A stretch of 64,000 nucleotides of DNA from Casuarius casuarius (Eukaryota > Chordata > Aves > Casuariiformes > Casuariidae): positions 1 to 64,000 of the forward strand of contig PTFA01000399.1 in the NCBI GenBank assembly GCA_003342895.1. The letters run 5' to 3'. Shown here in pieces: positions 40,401 through 49,425 of the stretch. Numbering within the stretch: position 1 is the stretch's first letter; each line of letters starts with the position of its first letter. The translations under genes were made by a program, and so were the position numbers. The notes beneath the pieces are model-generated. The model saw only the letters and a list, made by a program, of their open reading frames with translations, was not told the origin of the DNA and did no database searches.

Positions 40401-40554
40401 CTGTATGAAAAACCAGTCTGAATAAGATGCTTTCTGTTTCTGAGGTTTCCTCTATGTTCCTTAGCCTCTCTTGGAAAGCTAACAGCTAGACTAACTTGAG
40501 GTGACACTGGCAATACTGATGTTGATATATCATGCTTGTCTACTGTATGAGTTA
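37421..40554. other. Unique AT-rich DNA with TA-rich microsatellite
   Basis: A degenerate TATA-rich tract lies at about 37998-38070. Frames at 39030-39236 (minus), 39391-39690 (minus) and 39996-40425 (plus) are short, overlap or conflict in strand, and are not recognised. A hydrophobic run in the 40213-40425 frame is noted among the rejected items. Confidence 0.5.
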
Positions 40555-40559
40555 CTATT
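40555..40559. repeat. Left target-site duplication CTATT
   Basis: This five-base sequence immediately left of the LTR is repeated exactly at 40965-40969, as expected for retroviral integration. Confidence 0.8.
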
Positions 40560-40642
40560 TGTAAGGGTGAGACGGGGGCACCGCCTGGACTCCCAGCAGG
40601 GACGGACACAAACACAAGGCATACGACAGTCGATATGGAGCA

Positions 40643-40648
40643 TTTATT
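40643..40648 (-). promoter_or_regulatory. LTR poly(A) signal AATAAA
   Basis: The minus strand reads GGTAATAAATGC here, placing a canonical poly(A) signal about 83 bases before the LTR's 3' boundary, as expected for the end of R. Confidence 0.75.
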
Positions 40649-40670
40649 ACCTCTGCGTCTGAACGGGGGT

Positions 40671-40744
40671 TCCCCAGTGTTTTCCCAGTCGAGGCAATAC
40701 TGGAGCGTCGCTGAGCGTCGGTCCAGGGTGAGGAACACTGGGGA
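40671..40744 (-). other. R-region stem-loop in the LTR
   Basis: TCCCCAGTGTT (40671-40681) and AACACTGGGGA (40734-40744) are perfect 11-bp inverted arms around a 52-base loop. The loop contains a repeated GAGCGTCG (40703-40710 and 40713-40720). On the minus strand the arm begins about 20-25 bases after the TATA-like box, so the hairpin would sit at or near the cap of the LTR transcript. A structural role is inference. Confidence 0.55.
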
Positions 40745-40762
40745 GGGGGCACTAGATGAAGT

Positions 40763-40769
40763 TTTTATG
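40763..40769 (-). promoter_or_regulatory. LTR TATA-like box
   Basis: The minus strand reads ACATAAAAAC here. Its distance upstream of the R-region hairpin and the poly(A) signal fits an LTR core promoter starting transcription near 40735-40745. Confidence 0.5.
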
Positions 40770-40964
40770 TACCATACACGTGCAGTAAGCATGTTGAGCT
40801 CATTGTTATTCTCGATTCAAAGCCCAGGTGCAGCACCACCCTGGCACAGGCTCAATTACATGACTATGGGTCAACATGCCCTGTTGATGCTCCTTTTCCC
40901 ACAGGATGGTCTGGCTGGCTTCTATCGTCTATCTCCTCGACATTCTTCCACACTTTCCCATACA

Positions 40965-40969
40965 CTATT
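40965..40969. repeat. Right target-site duplication CTATT
   Basis: Exact copy of 40555-40559, marking the right edge of the LTR insertion. Confidence 0.8.
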
Positions 40970-42304
40970 CATACTCCCTAACACAGCTGGAAACGTCTTA
41001 CTTCTCAGATGAGTTCTTAAAGCAACCTTTCCTGATCATTAATATCTGAGTTAAGGTTGACGATATTCATATTAAAGATTCAGAAATAAACTCAATATCC
41101 TGAGAACTAGGATGTTATCTGAATTAAGAAATATATCCCATAAAAAAAGAAGTGACTACCTATCACATCTGATCAGTGAATCAGCCATATTGCATCATTG
41201 GTTCAGCTGTTCTGCTTTGTTTTCATTGTCTTTGGAGGATTGGTCATAGAGTCTATCGATATGATAAAACTACAGAAAAGTAAATAATAATAATAACAAC
41301 AGTAAAAAACCTCTACTTTTTTTTACATTTGATGTAAAAGCTGGGAGGTGGAGAGGTTCATATTACTATGTTCAGATATCAGTGTTAGAGAACCATACCA
41401 TACTAGAAATTGTCATATCATTGGTGTTTTAGGAATCTGAAATTTCATCTGGTATTTCTTATGCCATACATTGCATCTGATTGAATTCGAATCTCCAGAG
41501 TGATATGGCTCAGATATTATCAGTCTCATGCTATGCACTTATCACAATATAAGCTAGTATTTTCTTGGCATACTGGAACTGGATCAAAACTTCATGTGTG
41601 AACTATTTTTATTACTCTTACTTTTTTGTATTTTTTCTGAGGCCATTCCATATCATAACTATAAGAATAACCTTTCCTTTAGATGTTTCATCGGTTAGAT
41701 GTGAGCCCATTGTGAAATCAGTTGGGAGTCTTATTTGGCAATCCAAGAAATTTCAGTGTATAAATCCCATTATTCATGCTTAGATTTTGATTAAATCTCT
41801 ATGACAGATTTTACCCAATGCGCTGAATGATGTTCAGTTGAATTTGCTCATTGTATCCTGCTTTAGATAGTATATGCCATAGTTACAAGCGCACATTTAT
41901 TTTGGCTTTCTGAGATTATTTTAACATTACCAAAAACAAATTTTGCCAATAGCTGGACATACTAGGCTATATTAGATGGCTGTGTCTGGATTCAAAATTT
42001 CAATAACCCACACAAATAATCAAGCCATTCAAAAAAACTTTATTCAAAACTTACCTTCTACAAACTTTAACAATCCTTTTCACTCATGCCTGGCCAGTAA
42101 ATAAAAGGCAGCTCATACAAATCATAATCCCAATAATGCAATAAATAAATAAGTATCATATACTTCTTACTTTGTGATGGTCTTGAGAAATCACAAGCAG
42201 AAAAGTACCATAAGTTCCTTCTCATTTTTGTGGCATATACCTTTATTTCTAATTTTGTTCAGTAATCCAATGCTCCAAACATTTAGTTACTCTTCGCACT
42301 TGGT
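40970..42304. other. Unique AT-rich DNA, no feature seen
   Basis: No repeat family is recognised. Reading the minus strand downstream of the neighbouring relic (42304 to about 42040) gives frames broken by stops, with no reverse-transcriptase motif that I can see. Confidence 0.5.
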
Positions 42305-42655
42305 CTATTTTATTATCGAGCTCATAAAGCCAAAATAATTATGAACTTCAGCTATTATCCATTTAGGAAAGAATATGAGTCCATGCTGGGATTCATTCCA
42401 CATAATAACAAGCCTTTTATTAAAGGAACATCCTGGAACACTAAGTAAACAGCAATGTACAAAAATGCCACAAGGTAAGGAATTCTCTGAAGGTTCCTCT
42501 GCAAGCAATTGAGTTGTGGAACCGGCTATCTTTATCCTTGAGACAACATTTATTACTTTTTGAAACCCTCCAGAAATTGTCACTGGATGTTCACTAGGTA
42601 TTCCTAACTTGTAAACATGGTCACTGTCCTTTGAAAGATTTTGCTTTCTTGCCAA
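42305..42655 (-). pseudogene. Retroelement Pol-like relic (possible Ty3/gypsy-type protease-RT linker)
   Basis: A 116-codon minus-strand frame (opening TTG) contains EEPSENSLPCGIFV, then about 35 residues later FPKWIIAEVHN. The order is acidic EPS, LP-G-(I/L)-(F/L)V, a hydrophobic strand, NESQH, then P-(x)3-IAE-(V/L)H. It resembles the segment between protease and reverse transcriptase in vertebrate gypsy-like retrotransposons. This is pattern recognition from memory, not an alignment. The frame is closed by stops on both sides, and no catalytic protease or RT motif was found next to it. If real, it is an isolated dead fragment. It has the same orientation as the solo LTR about 1.3 kb away, but that LTR has its own target duplication and need not belong to it. 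Confidence 0.38.
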
Positions 42656-43464
42656 AGCTCAGAGCAGTTGAACATACTCAGGTTTGATCAAATATCTGTC
42701 TGAAAACATAGATCATACTTTACTACGTACTAATAATTTACCAACACATCCTAATGAGCTGGGGAGGGAAGAATCTGAAAAGTAAAAGGCAATAGGGTTC
42801 TGGTCTTACCTACAGTTACATATATTAGTATCTAAAATAAAACTTTTCAAAGAAAAATTATTAAAACTCTTGAAGTGGTAAGTTAGAGCCCTATCTTGCA
42901 TAAAACAGTAGGTCTGTTCCCTCTGATTATCCATTCCTATATATCCTCTTGGTAAGGATTTACCATTTGATATTTTTTGGTTTTCTGCACTGATGGGGAG
43001 TTTTCATAACAATGTAATCTACATAGTTTAATTAATAAAGGAATGCAAGAATATTTGCTGAATGAATAAGAATCTTGAGATGTGTCTTAGTAAGTATGAG
43101 AAATATCAGTTCCTATTTCAGAACAGAAGCCATTAAACTATTTTATGAAATGCAAGGATTATGTTAACTTTTGTTCATTCATCATCATAACTTGTTTTTC
43201 ACAGGTAGTACCTCATCAAGGATTACGTGCAAACAATAAAAAAGCAGCATTAGTCTTTCCCTCATTTATGATTTTTCATTAATCCAGTGAAAAGAACCAT
43301 GGTCTCTGTTAAAGTTCTTGGCTGTAATCATTGCTCTAAATTTTACTTTGCTTCATTAAGAATCCCAGAGAGGTCCCTAAAACAAAACACACACTTATCT
43401 TTGTTTAAGGGTTGTGACATAGAGAGATGACAGTGAAAGAGAATAAAGGAAAGGANAAATTAAA
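42656..43464. other. Unique AT-rich DNA
   Basis: The minus strand continues upstream of the relic with stops in every frame. A few segments could be more decayed retroelement but nothing is recognisable. One undetermined base is at 43456. Confidence 0.45.
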
Positions 43465-43870
43465 GAACTTTCTGAATCATCAAGTCCAGTCTCCTGCACA
43501 AGGAGGTATCACATCACATAATCAGCACCAAACATTTTGAACTCCATTTTGAAAACTTCTTCAGTTTTTTCTTCGTCATTGTTCCACATTGGAAGATTCT
43601 CCCAGAACCTCATTTCTTTAACAGCTATAAATCTAATTTCAGCCAAAAACATATTCATGTCATTTTAAATCCAGTTTATCTCAACACTGTCCTTTAACTC
43701 AAGCAACTTTCTTCCCTTTTTCTTCTTTGTATGTTTCTAGATAACAATCATCACATTAATAGCTTTCTTTTGTTAGCTTAAACAAGGTAAGTTCTACTTT
43801 CCTCAGAAAGATTTCCTCAGTAGATTCCCGCAGTCATCCTGCTAGTCTCCTTCTGCAGTGATTAGTGGTT
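43465..43870 (-). mobile_element. Ancient CR1/L3-like LINE fragment
   Basis: Read on the plus strand, the piece begins with TCATCAAGTCCAGTCTCCTG, the reverse complement of a CR1-superfamily 3' end. It later shows CTATAAATCTAATTTCAGCC, TTAGCTTAAACAAGGTAAGT and TAGTCTCCTTCTGCAG, which fall in the order seen in old amniote CR1 elements. Divergence is much higher than in the CR1 at 44948-45850, implying an older insertion. It may extend right towards 44100, but the signal becomes too weak to follow. It was recognised from memory without alignment. Confidence 0.55.
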
Positions 43871-44947
43871 GAGCTTCTATTTTATTGGCAGGATTATTAT
43901 TAATGTTGTTAGATTTCAAAAAACTGAGGATTATCTCTTCTCAAATATAGCCTCATCAGCTTAACTGTAATACCTGTTTTCTACTCTTTTTTTCTTTCTG
44001 TTATCAACATTATGCTTCTTGTCTTGCACCAGTAGTGCAGGATCTGCCTCGTCTACTGCCTATTTGACTGTAGTGATTGCTGTCAGTTTCCCAGTGGACT
44101 AAGCATAGTCTTCTTACTGGTTCTGTGACCTTGATATATCCTCATCAATATTAATGCTTTGTTTTGTTTTTTTTTTTCTTGTTATCCATTGTTTCCCACA
44201 TTAATGTTATATCACTAAGCTAGCAATCTCTTTTATACTAAGCCCAGGAGAAAAGACATCATTTGTCTAGTTCAGATTTCTCCTTTTATTTCCTTTTGAA
44301 ATTATTCTTATGAGTCAGGGCAACCCTGACACCAGGAAAAACATACACATCTCCGTGGATGTTATGAATTAACATCTCCATGTCTTCCTCACAGCACCAA
44401 ACCTTGATTAGTCTCTGGATCTTCCTTATCTTCAACCCTCTTTTTTAGAGACAAGAAACATCACTGGGACATCTTCCTCAGCATGGTGTAGTAAACCATG
44501 GTACACTACACTGAAGATTTTACAGTGACACTATCGAAGAACGAGCAGCATGTTATTTCACACTGCTTACAGGATCCTGTTCAGCTTTATACGCACAGCC
44601 ATTGTGACGGCTCGTGGCACAGAGTACGCTTTTTTTTCTTTTTTTGGTGGAATCTGACCCTGTCACACATCTGTCAGTTCTTAATGAGAAGTTTCTTGTT
44701 CATGTGGACCTGCCTCTTCCTCAGGTTGGACTGAAATCCCAGTTCTCTCCCTTTTACCCTGTAGATCATGCCCCTTCTGTTGTCCCTGTCACTGCTCTGT
44801 GTGCAGAGCCCAGTCTTTCCCTGACTAATTCCAAGCTCTCTTGAAAGAGAGAGCAGCTCTTTTCAGTGTTCTTTGATTTCTGTTTCTCCTCTTCAGTGCA
44901 GCCCACCTGCTCTTCTGTTCTACATTTGCTCTGCTACTGGGGTCCCT
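43871..44947. other. Spacer between two CR1 copies
   Basis: This could include the decayed continuation of the ancient CR1. There are T-rich runs near 44161-44180 and 44631-44645. Frames at 44498-44844 overlap in two phases and are not supported. Confidence 0.45.
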
Positions 44948-45850
44948 CAAAGAATCTTGGAAGTGCTGGTTGGAAAGGACCTCTGGAGGTCATCTAGTCC
45001 TGCTTGAAGCAGGGCTATTGCCAATACTAGGTCAGGTTGCCAAGTTTCTAGCCAAGTTTGTAAACTTTCACAGATTCCACTATACCTGTGGGTGTCATTC
45101 TGTTTTGGTGCTACTCTCCCCGCTCAGTGAAGTTTTTTTTGTTTTTTTTTTTCCCTAATATCCAGTCTGAGCTTCCCAAACCATGACATGTGGTCATTTC
45201 TCCCTGTATCATTTTCCACTGCTGGGAAGAATTTGGCTCCATTATCCTTGTAACTGTCCTTTAACCAGTTGTAGGTTGCTAGCAGATTCCCCCCACTAGC
45301 CTTCTCTTTGCCAGATTAAACAAGTTCACCTTACTCAACATCTCCTTGTAGGTTGTTTTATGGGTTTGATAGCCTGCCACTGGCCCTCTTCAGTTTTTCA
45401 ACATCCCTCTTGCATGGGGGCGGCCAGAACTAGATACAGTATTTGAGGTGTGGCACATATCATTTGTGAAGACGGTGTGATTTTAGCTCCAATCTGCTTG
45501 GTTTCCATTGTTGCCTCAATGCCTTTCTAGCAAGGCAGCCTGCTGGTCTTCATATTGTACTGATGCCTACTTGGAATTTCAGGAGATTTCTGTTGGCCAA
45601 ATCCTCAAGTTTCTCTACATTCAATCGCCATCCCAGTGCCCAGTTTAGTGTCATCCACAGGTTTGCTGAGGGTGCATTTTGTCTTATCATCCAAATTGCT
45701 GGTTAAGAAATGAACGAGATCAGCCCCAGTGTTGAACCCAGGTACTCTGCTTACTGCTTGCTAACTAGATATTGAGTCATTGATTATTGTCCTTTGAGTC
45801 CTACTGTTTAGCCAATTTTTAACCCATTTCTTCTCATACTTCTTTTACTT
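44948..45850 (-). mobile_element. CR1 LINE, 5'-truncated, about 900 bp
   Basis: The plus strand starts with AAGAATCTTGGAAGTGCTGG, a degraded form of the CR1 8-bp 3' terminal repeat. It continues with GGAAAGGACCTCTGGAGGTC and CATCTAGTCC, the diagnostic avian CR1 3' end in reverse complement. Further CR1 landmarks follow in order: GCCAGATTAAACAAGTTCAC, CAGTTTTTCAACATCCCTCT, GCCAGAACTAGATACAGTAT, GTTTGCTGAGGGTGCATTTT, and GTTTAGCCAATTTTTAACCC near 45807. It ends around 45850, so the 5' part is missing, as is usual for CR1. Substitutions and a T-rich insertion near 45132 show it is old; it encodes nothing intact. Confidence 0.92.
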
Positions 45851-46929
45851 TGGCAGTGTGGTTACATGCTTCCAAAAAAACCATGCTCCTTCAAAGCGAA
45901 GCTCTGCACCCATACGATTTTTCTGGTAGCCTTGTCTCCCAGGAAAAAACAACAGAAGAACAGGGAGAAAGGAAAGACTACTGAAGTGATCATGCAACTC
46001 TTACTTTCTCTGCCAAGAAGATCACAACTGTGCAAAAGCAAATGTCTTGCTCTAACACAAAAGTGTTTGGAAGCTGCTGAATATGTGTATGTTCCATTGG
46101 ATATCAATGCAGCCTAGAAGATGGAAAATAAAAACCTCCACTCAGAGAATGGCTTCTGATGAATTCCTACAGTTATAAAAAGCCCAACATGTTCAGAAAT
46201 CAAAACCAAATGGCGTACCAGACAAATGAAATAATTTTTCAGCATTTGTCTTTTCAATATTGTTTTCTCCCTCCCTCTCCAATCAACCACGCACTCCAGT
46301 GCATAGATGCTCACAGATGTATGAGCCAATCTGCCAGCTGTAGCTTGGAAAGAAAAAGTTCTGCATCGGAACATCTCCATCTGCCCCACCCTACCCACAA
46401 AGACGACTGTAGACAAATTAAAATATCTGGCAAGCAGGTTCAGTATTTTAACAGTCACTTCTGAAGCTAGGCACATCATGAGGAGAGTTTGCACCTTCTG
46501 CTTAGAGACACAGGTCCTCCCATTTTCATCACACAAGCAATCTAAAAGCTCAGAAGCTGAAGCAGCACTTATCCTTATCAGTTAACAGTAAGATGGGTTT
46601 GACAAACCTGTTTCTAAATTCATTCTGGAGTCCATTTAGCTTGTGGCAGCCATCTTGCTGCTGTTCCCAAAGGATAAGCCTTACCAGACCTCTCCCTCTG
46701 AAGAGAGCCTTTTTCAGAGCCGGCCTTACAGGTACAGCCTAGCCTTTAATAATTTTAGGATCATAAATATTTCTGCATGTATTTATTTAAAATGCATTTC
46801 AGCTGATATTGAAACAACAAATATAGCCACATGCAGGTTGATTTAAAAACACTGAGTGTAGGGTAATTAACTGACTGTAAAATACAACTGCTATGTTTTT
46901 CTGGTACCTCTGTGTCTTGAAATTACAGT
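45851..46929. other. Unique sequence with opposing open frames
   Basis: Frames are open on both strands over the same bases (45862-46107 minus with 45866-46117 plus; 46114-46536 minus with 46159-46464 plus, up to 140 codons). None carries a motif I recognise. Opposing frames over the same bases suggest a local scarcity of stops, not genes. Confidence 0.45.
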
Positions 46930-47065
46930 GACAGCATGAAGTCTGCCTGAATCACGATAACACACTGATAAAATTGCCGTCCACCCTAATTGCTCTGCTA
47001 TTGGAGCTGGCAGAAAATAAAACCATGATGTGCTCATACATTCAGGACATATTCATGGTGGTTTA
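46930..47065. promoter_or_regulatory. Candidate conserved non-coding element
   Basis: A compact series of motifs is seen: GATAA-type cores (twice), CCCTAATTGCTC (homeodomain), CTATTGG (inverted CCAAT), AAAATAAAACC, and two CpGs (near 46957 and 46979). Composition is balanced and there is no open frame. Inference only. Confidence 0.28.
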
Positions 47066-49129
47066 AGAGTTACAATTTGACATTGAAACTTAATTTAGAT
47101 CCCATCTGATTTTGTCTTTCTGATATTTTAATCAATTGGCTTCTGAACAGGCATGATGGGAGCTAGATAGTTATATGAGAGAACTTTCCCAAAGTCCACA
47201 TTACCCTGGAAGCATGGGATCCCCATCTTTAGCTTCTGATAACTTTTATGTTTGTCTCTGTTTTGTTTTAATTTCAAAAGCCGTCTTCTTCCTCTTACAT
47301 CCTCCTGCCCCCATTATTTCTGTGCTAAAACTACGGGAATATTCGCATCTCTTTGCACTTATTGAAACAGATTTCTTTCAGCTTGGTGATATGATATTGT
47401 CATTATAGGTCTTTTTTAATGGCTCATATGTTTCTTATCTCACCTTTTGGTCTGAAAGGTTTTGCATACAATTGGCATGGAGAATGTATTAGAAATATCT
47501 ATTCAAGTGTTTCTGAGTGAAGGAAAGTGAAAGCACAGTTGTTTCATTATAGAATATAATTTTTTTCTTATGTTGTCATAAAAGCTTGACTCATTTATAA
47601 TTTTTAATGTTTTTATTGGTTTGTCCATATTGTGGATAACACCTGTCTGTGTAGGAGAAAGGCAAATTATAGTAAAATGTTAAACGTTTAAACATCCACT
47701 AAGCACTTGTGTTATTGGAAGTTTTGACATCATTGTTTAAATGCAATTAGTTAGCATTGCAACTAATGTCTGTTCAATACAGAAAGAATTATTTCTAACT
47801 AGATTTCACTGCATGTTGCAGCAGTGAGATCTCAACAGCAAATGGAGCACTTGTCAGCTACCCAAGCCCATAAGCTCTTTTTATTTTCCATTGAAAGGTC
47901 ACAAAACTTTAAGTTATTATGAAGTTAAATTTATACAGTTACAATCTTGGAAGATAGGAGACATGAAAGCTAAAACTGAAAATGAAATCTTTACTCTTTT
48001 CCTGCAGCAAATGCTTAACTGCATTTACTATCACATAATTTTGCTATAACAATTAGCCCCCACATTTTTTCTCTCTTGAACAAAGAGCCCAGTCCTGCAC
48101 ATCGTTATTAACTACTGGATGTTTCCTGGGACCATACACAGTACGTAAAGTTAAATACATACATAAATCTTTATATGGTTAGATATGAGCTAAGTTACGT
48201 TAGGAGAATCTGGATACCTAAAGACATGCCAACAGAAAATTGTCATCAGCTTTTTATACCATTACAAAACCTGAGTCCATTTGTGTAAATACTAATCACA
48301 CTTCCAGAATTAACTCAATAGACCTTTCCATAGTGGTGAATGTCTGTAATCTATCTTTTTGTGCCCTAGGTCAGTTCTGGCAGCACATCTCACTGAATGA
48401 GGCAACACCAGGTTTGTAGGGACATTGCAGAGTGTGTATATTGGGCACATTGGATGGTTAGTTCTGATGGAGTGACATTCCTTTCAGTGGTACTTTTGCA
48501 GAAATGAACCAAATCAAAATATCCACGTGACTGACTTCTACAAACAAAGATATGTAAATCATAATATCATGTTAAGATATATTTTTAAATAGAGAAAAAT
48601 GTCTTTAATTTCCATAACTCTAGTCTATGACCTTGTTTATAATTTTATTCAGTCCTTTTAAAATTATTTTTACCATACGTTGTAATTGTGTTTACTTTTA
48701 GCATATTAGCAATCACTTCAAAATCCTGGTAAAATAACAAGTGTATAAAATACTTTAGTATAAAATACTGATATAAGTTCTTAAACAAAGAAGGTAAGGT
48801 ATTTAGCATCTGCCCTGCAAAGCACGCTGGAGTTAGCACATACTGATTTATTCACTTCAGCCATTAGCGGCAAAACAAAATAACACGGAAATGCTTCGGG
48901 TATCCTGCAGTTCCTCAATTTGTCCAGTGCCTGTCTTATGATTTATTTTTCCTAGATTCCGTTGTCATTAAATTCAGCAACACCCTCCCAAATTCTGCAG
49001 TGACATTGCAGATATCGAGGGCACACACAATTTCCTTTTAGAAGTTGGAGGTCAGGCAGAGTGTTAGAAGGGCAGCCTGAGGTCAGAATAATACAGTAGG
49101 AGTACAGAGAGTACAGTTAGGTTAGCATA
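47066..49129. other. Unique AT-rich DNA, no feature seen
   Basis: No repeat or gene is recognised. Short frames at 47175-47408 and 48645-48839 (minus) are unsupported. Confidence 0.55.
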
Positions 49130-49425
49130 TTGTTCGGGGGTTGAGAGCCTTTTTTAAACCCTGATCCATCTTCATCCTTGTAATTAGGCTACCCTTACTT
49201 CCAAAGAAAGTGTTGCTATGAAACACTTGGCAAATGAAGGCAAATGAAGGCAAATTTGAGGCCTACTCATCTAAGTGTTAGGCCTATTGTTCTCTGGGGT
49301 GTAATTGGTGATCAAGAAGGCAATAAAAAGGCAGAGCCATTAAATGGCCTGAGTGGAAGCTGAAAGAGGAGCATTTATACAGCACAGGCTGCTGTGTGGA
49401 GGCTGAAACTTTCACCCTTTCGTGA
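49130..49425. promoter_or_regulatory. Candidate enhancer-like block with a 10-bp tandem repeat
   Basis: The block contains GTAATTAGGC and GTAATTGGTGATCAAG (homeodomain and TCF-like cores). A small tandem repeat of GGCAAATGAA occurs nearly three times at 49229-49256. AGCATTTATACAGCACAGGC follows, with almost no homopolymers. It may be a conserved element; no conservation was tested. Confidence 0.25.

Larger units (their letters stand above)
40560..40964 (-). mobile_element. Solo LTR of an endogenous retrovirus (405 bp)
   Basis: On the plus strand the segment starts TGTAAGGG and ends CCCATACA, an imperfect inverted terminus in the canonical TG...CA form. It is flanked on both sides by the same five bases (CTATT). 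It has 16 CpGs in 405 bases, against very few in the flanks. Regulatory signals fall in the right order only on the minus strand: a TATA-like CATAAAA (40769 to 40763), then a poly(A) signal AATAAA (40648 to 40643), then about 83 bases of U5 to the end at 40560. There is no internal gag-pol-env sequence, so this is a recombination-derived solo LTR. The 5-bp duplication does not fix the class. Good CpG retention suggests a fairly young insertion. Open frames inside it are incidental. Confidence 0.88.

Noticed and set aside
40213..40425. 70-codon plus frame with a hydrophobic run resembling a membrane segment
   Set aside because: A second plus frame overlaps it, the hydrophobicity follows from T-rich codons, and no splice-compatible neighbours or known family were recognised.
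40352..40792. 146-codon minus frame, with an overlapping 65-codon minus frame and a 125-codon plus frame (40635-41012)
   Set aside because: They lie mostly inside the solo LTR, whose GC-rich, stop-poor sequence yields open frames on both strands; none is a retroviral gene or a recognised protein.
40555..42655. A single provirus joining the LTR and the Pol-like relic
   Set aside because: The LTR has matching target duplications directly at both its ends, so it inserted as its own element and any internal region is gone; the relic lies outside those duplications.
45862..46536. Open frames on both strands up to 140 codons
   Set aside because: Both strands are open over the same bases with no motif in either, which points to chance rather than a gene.
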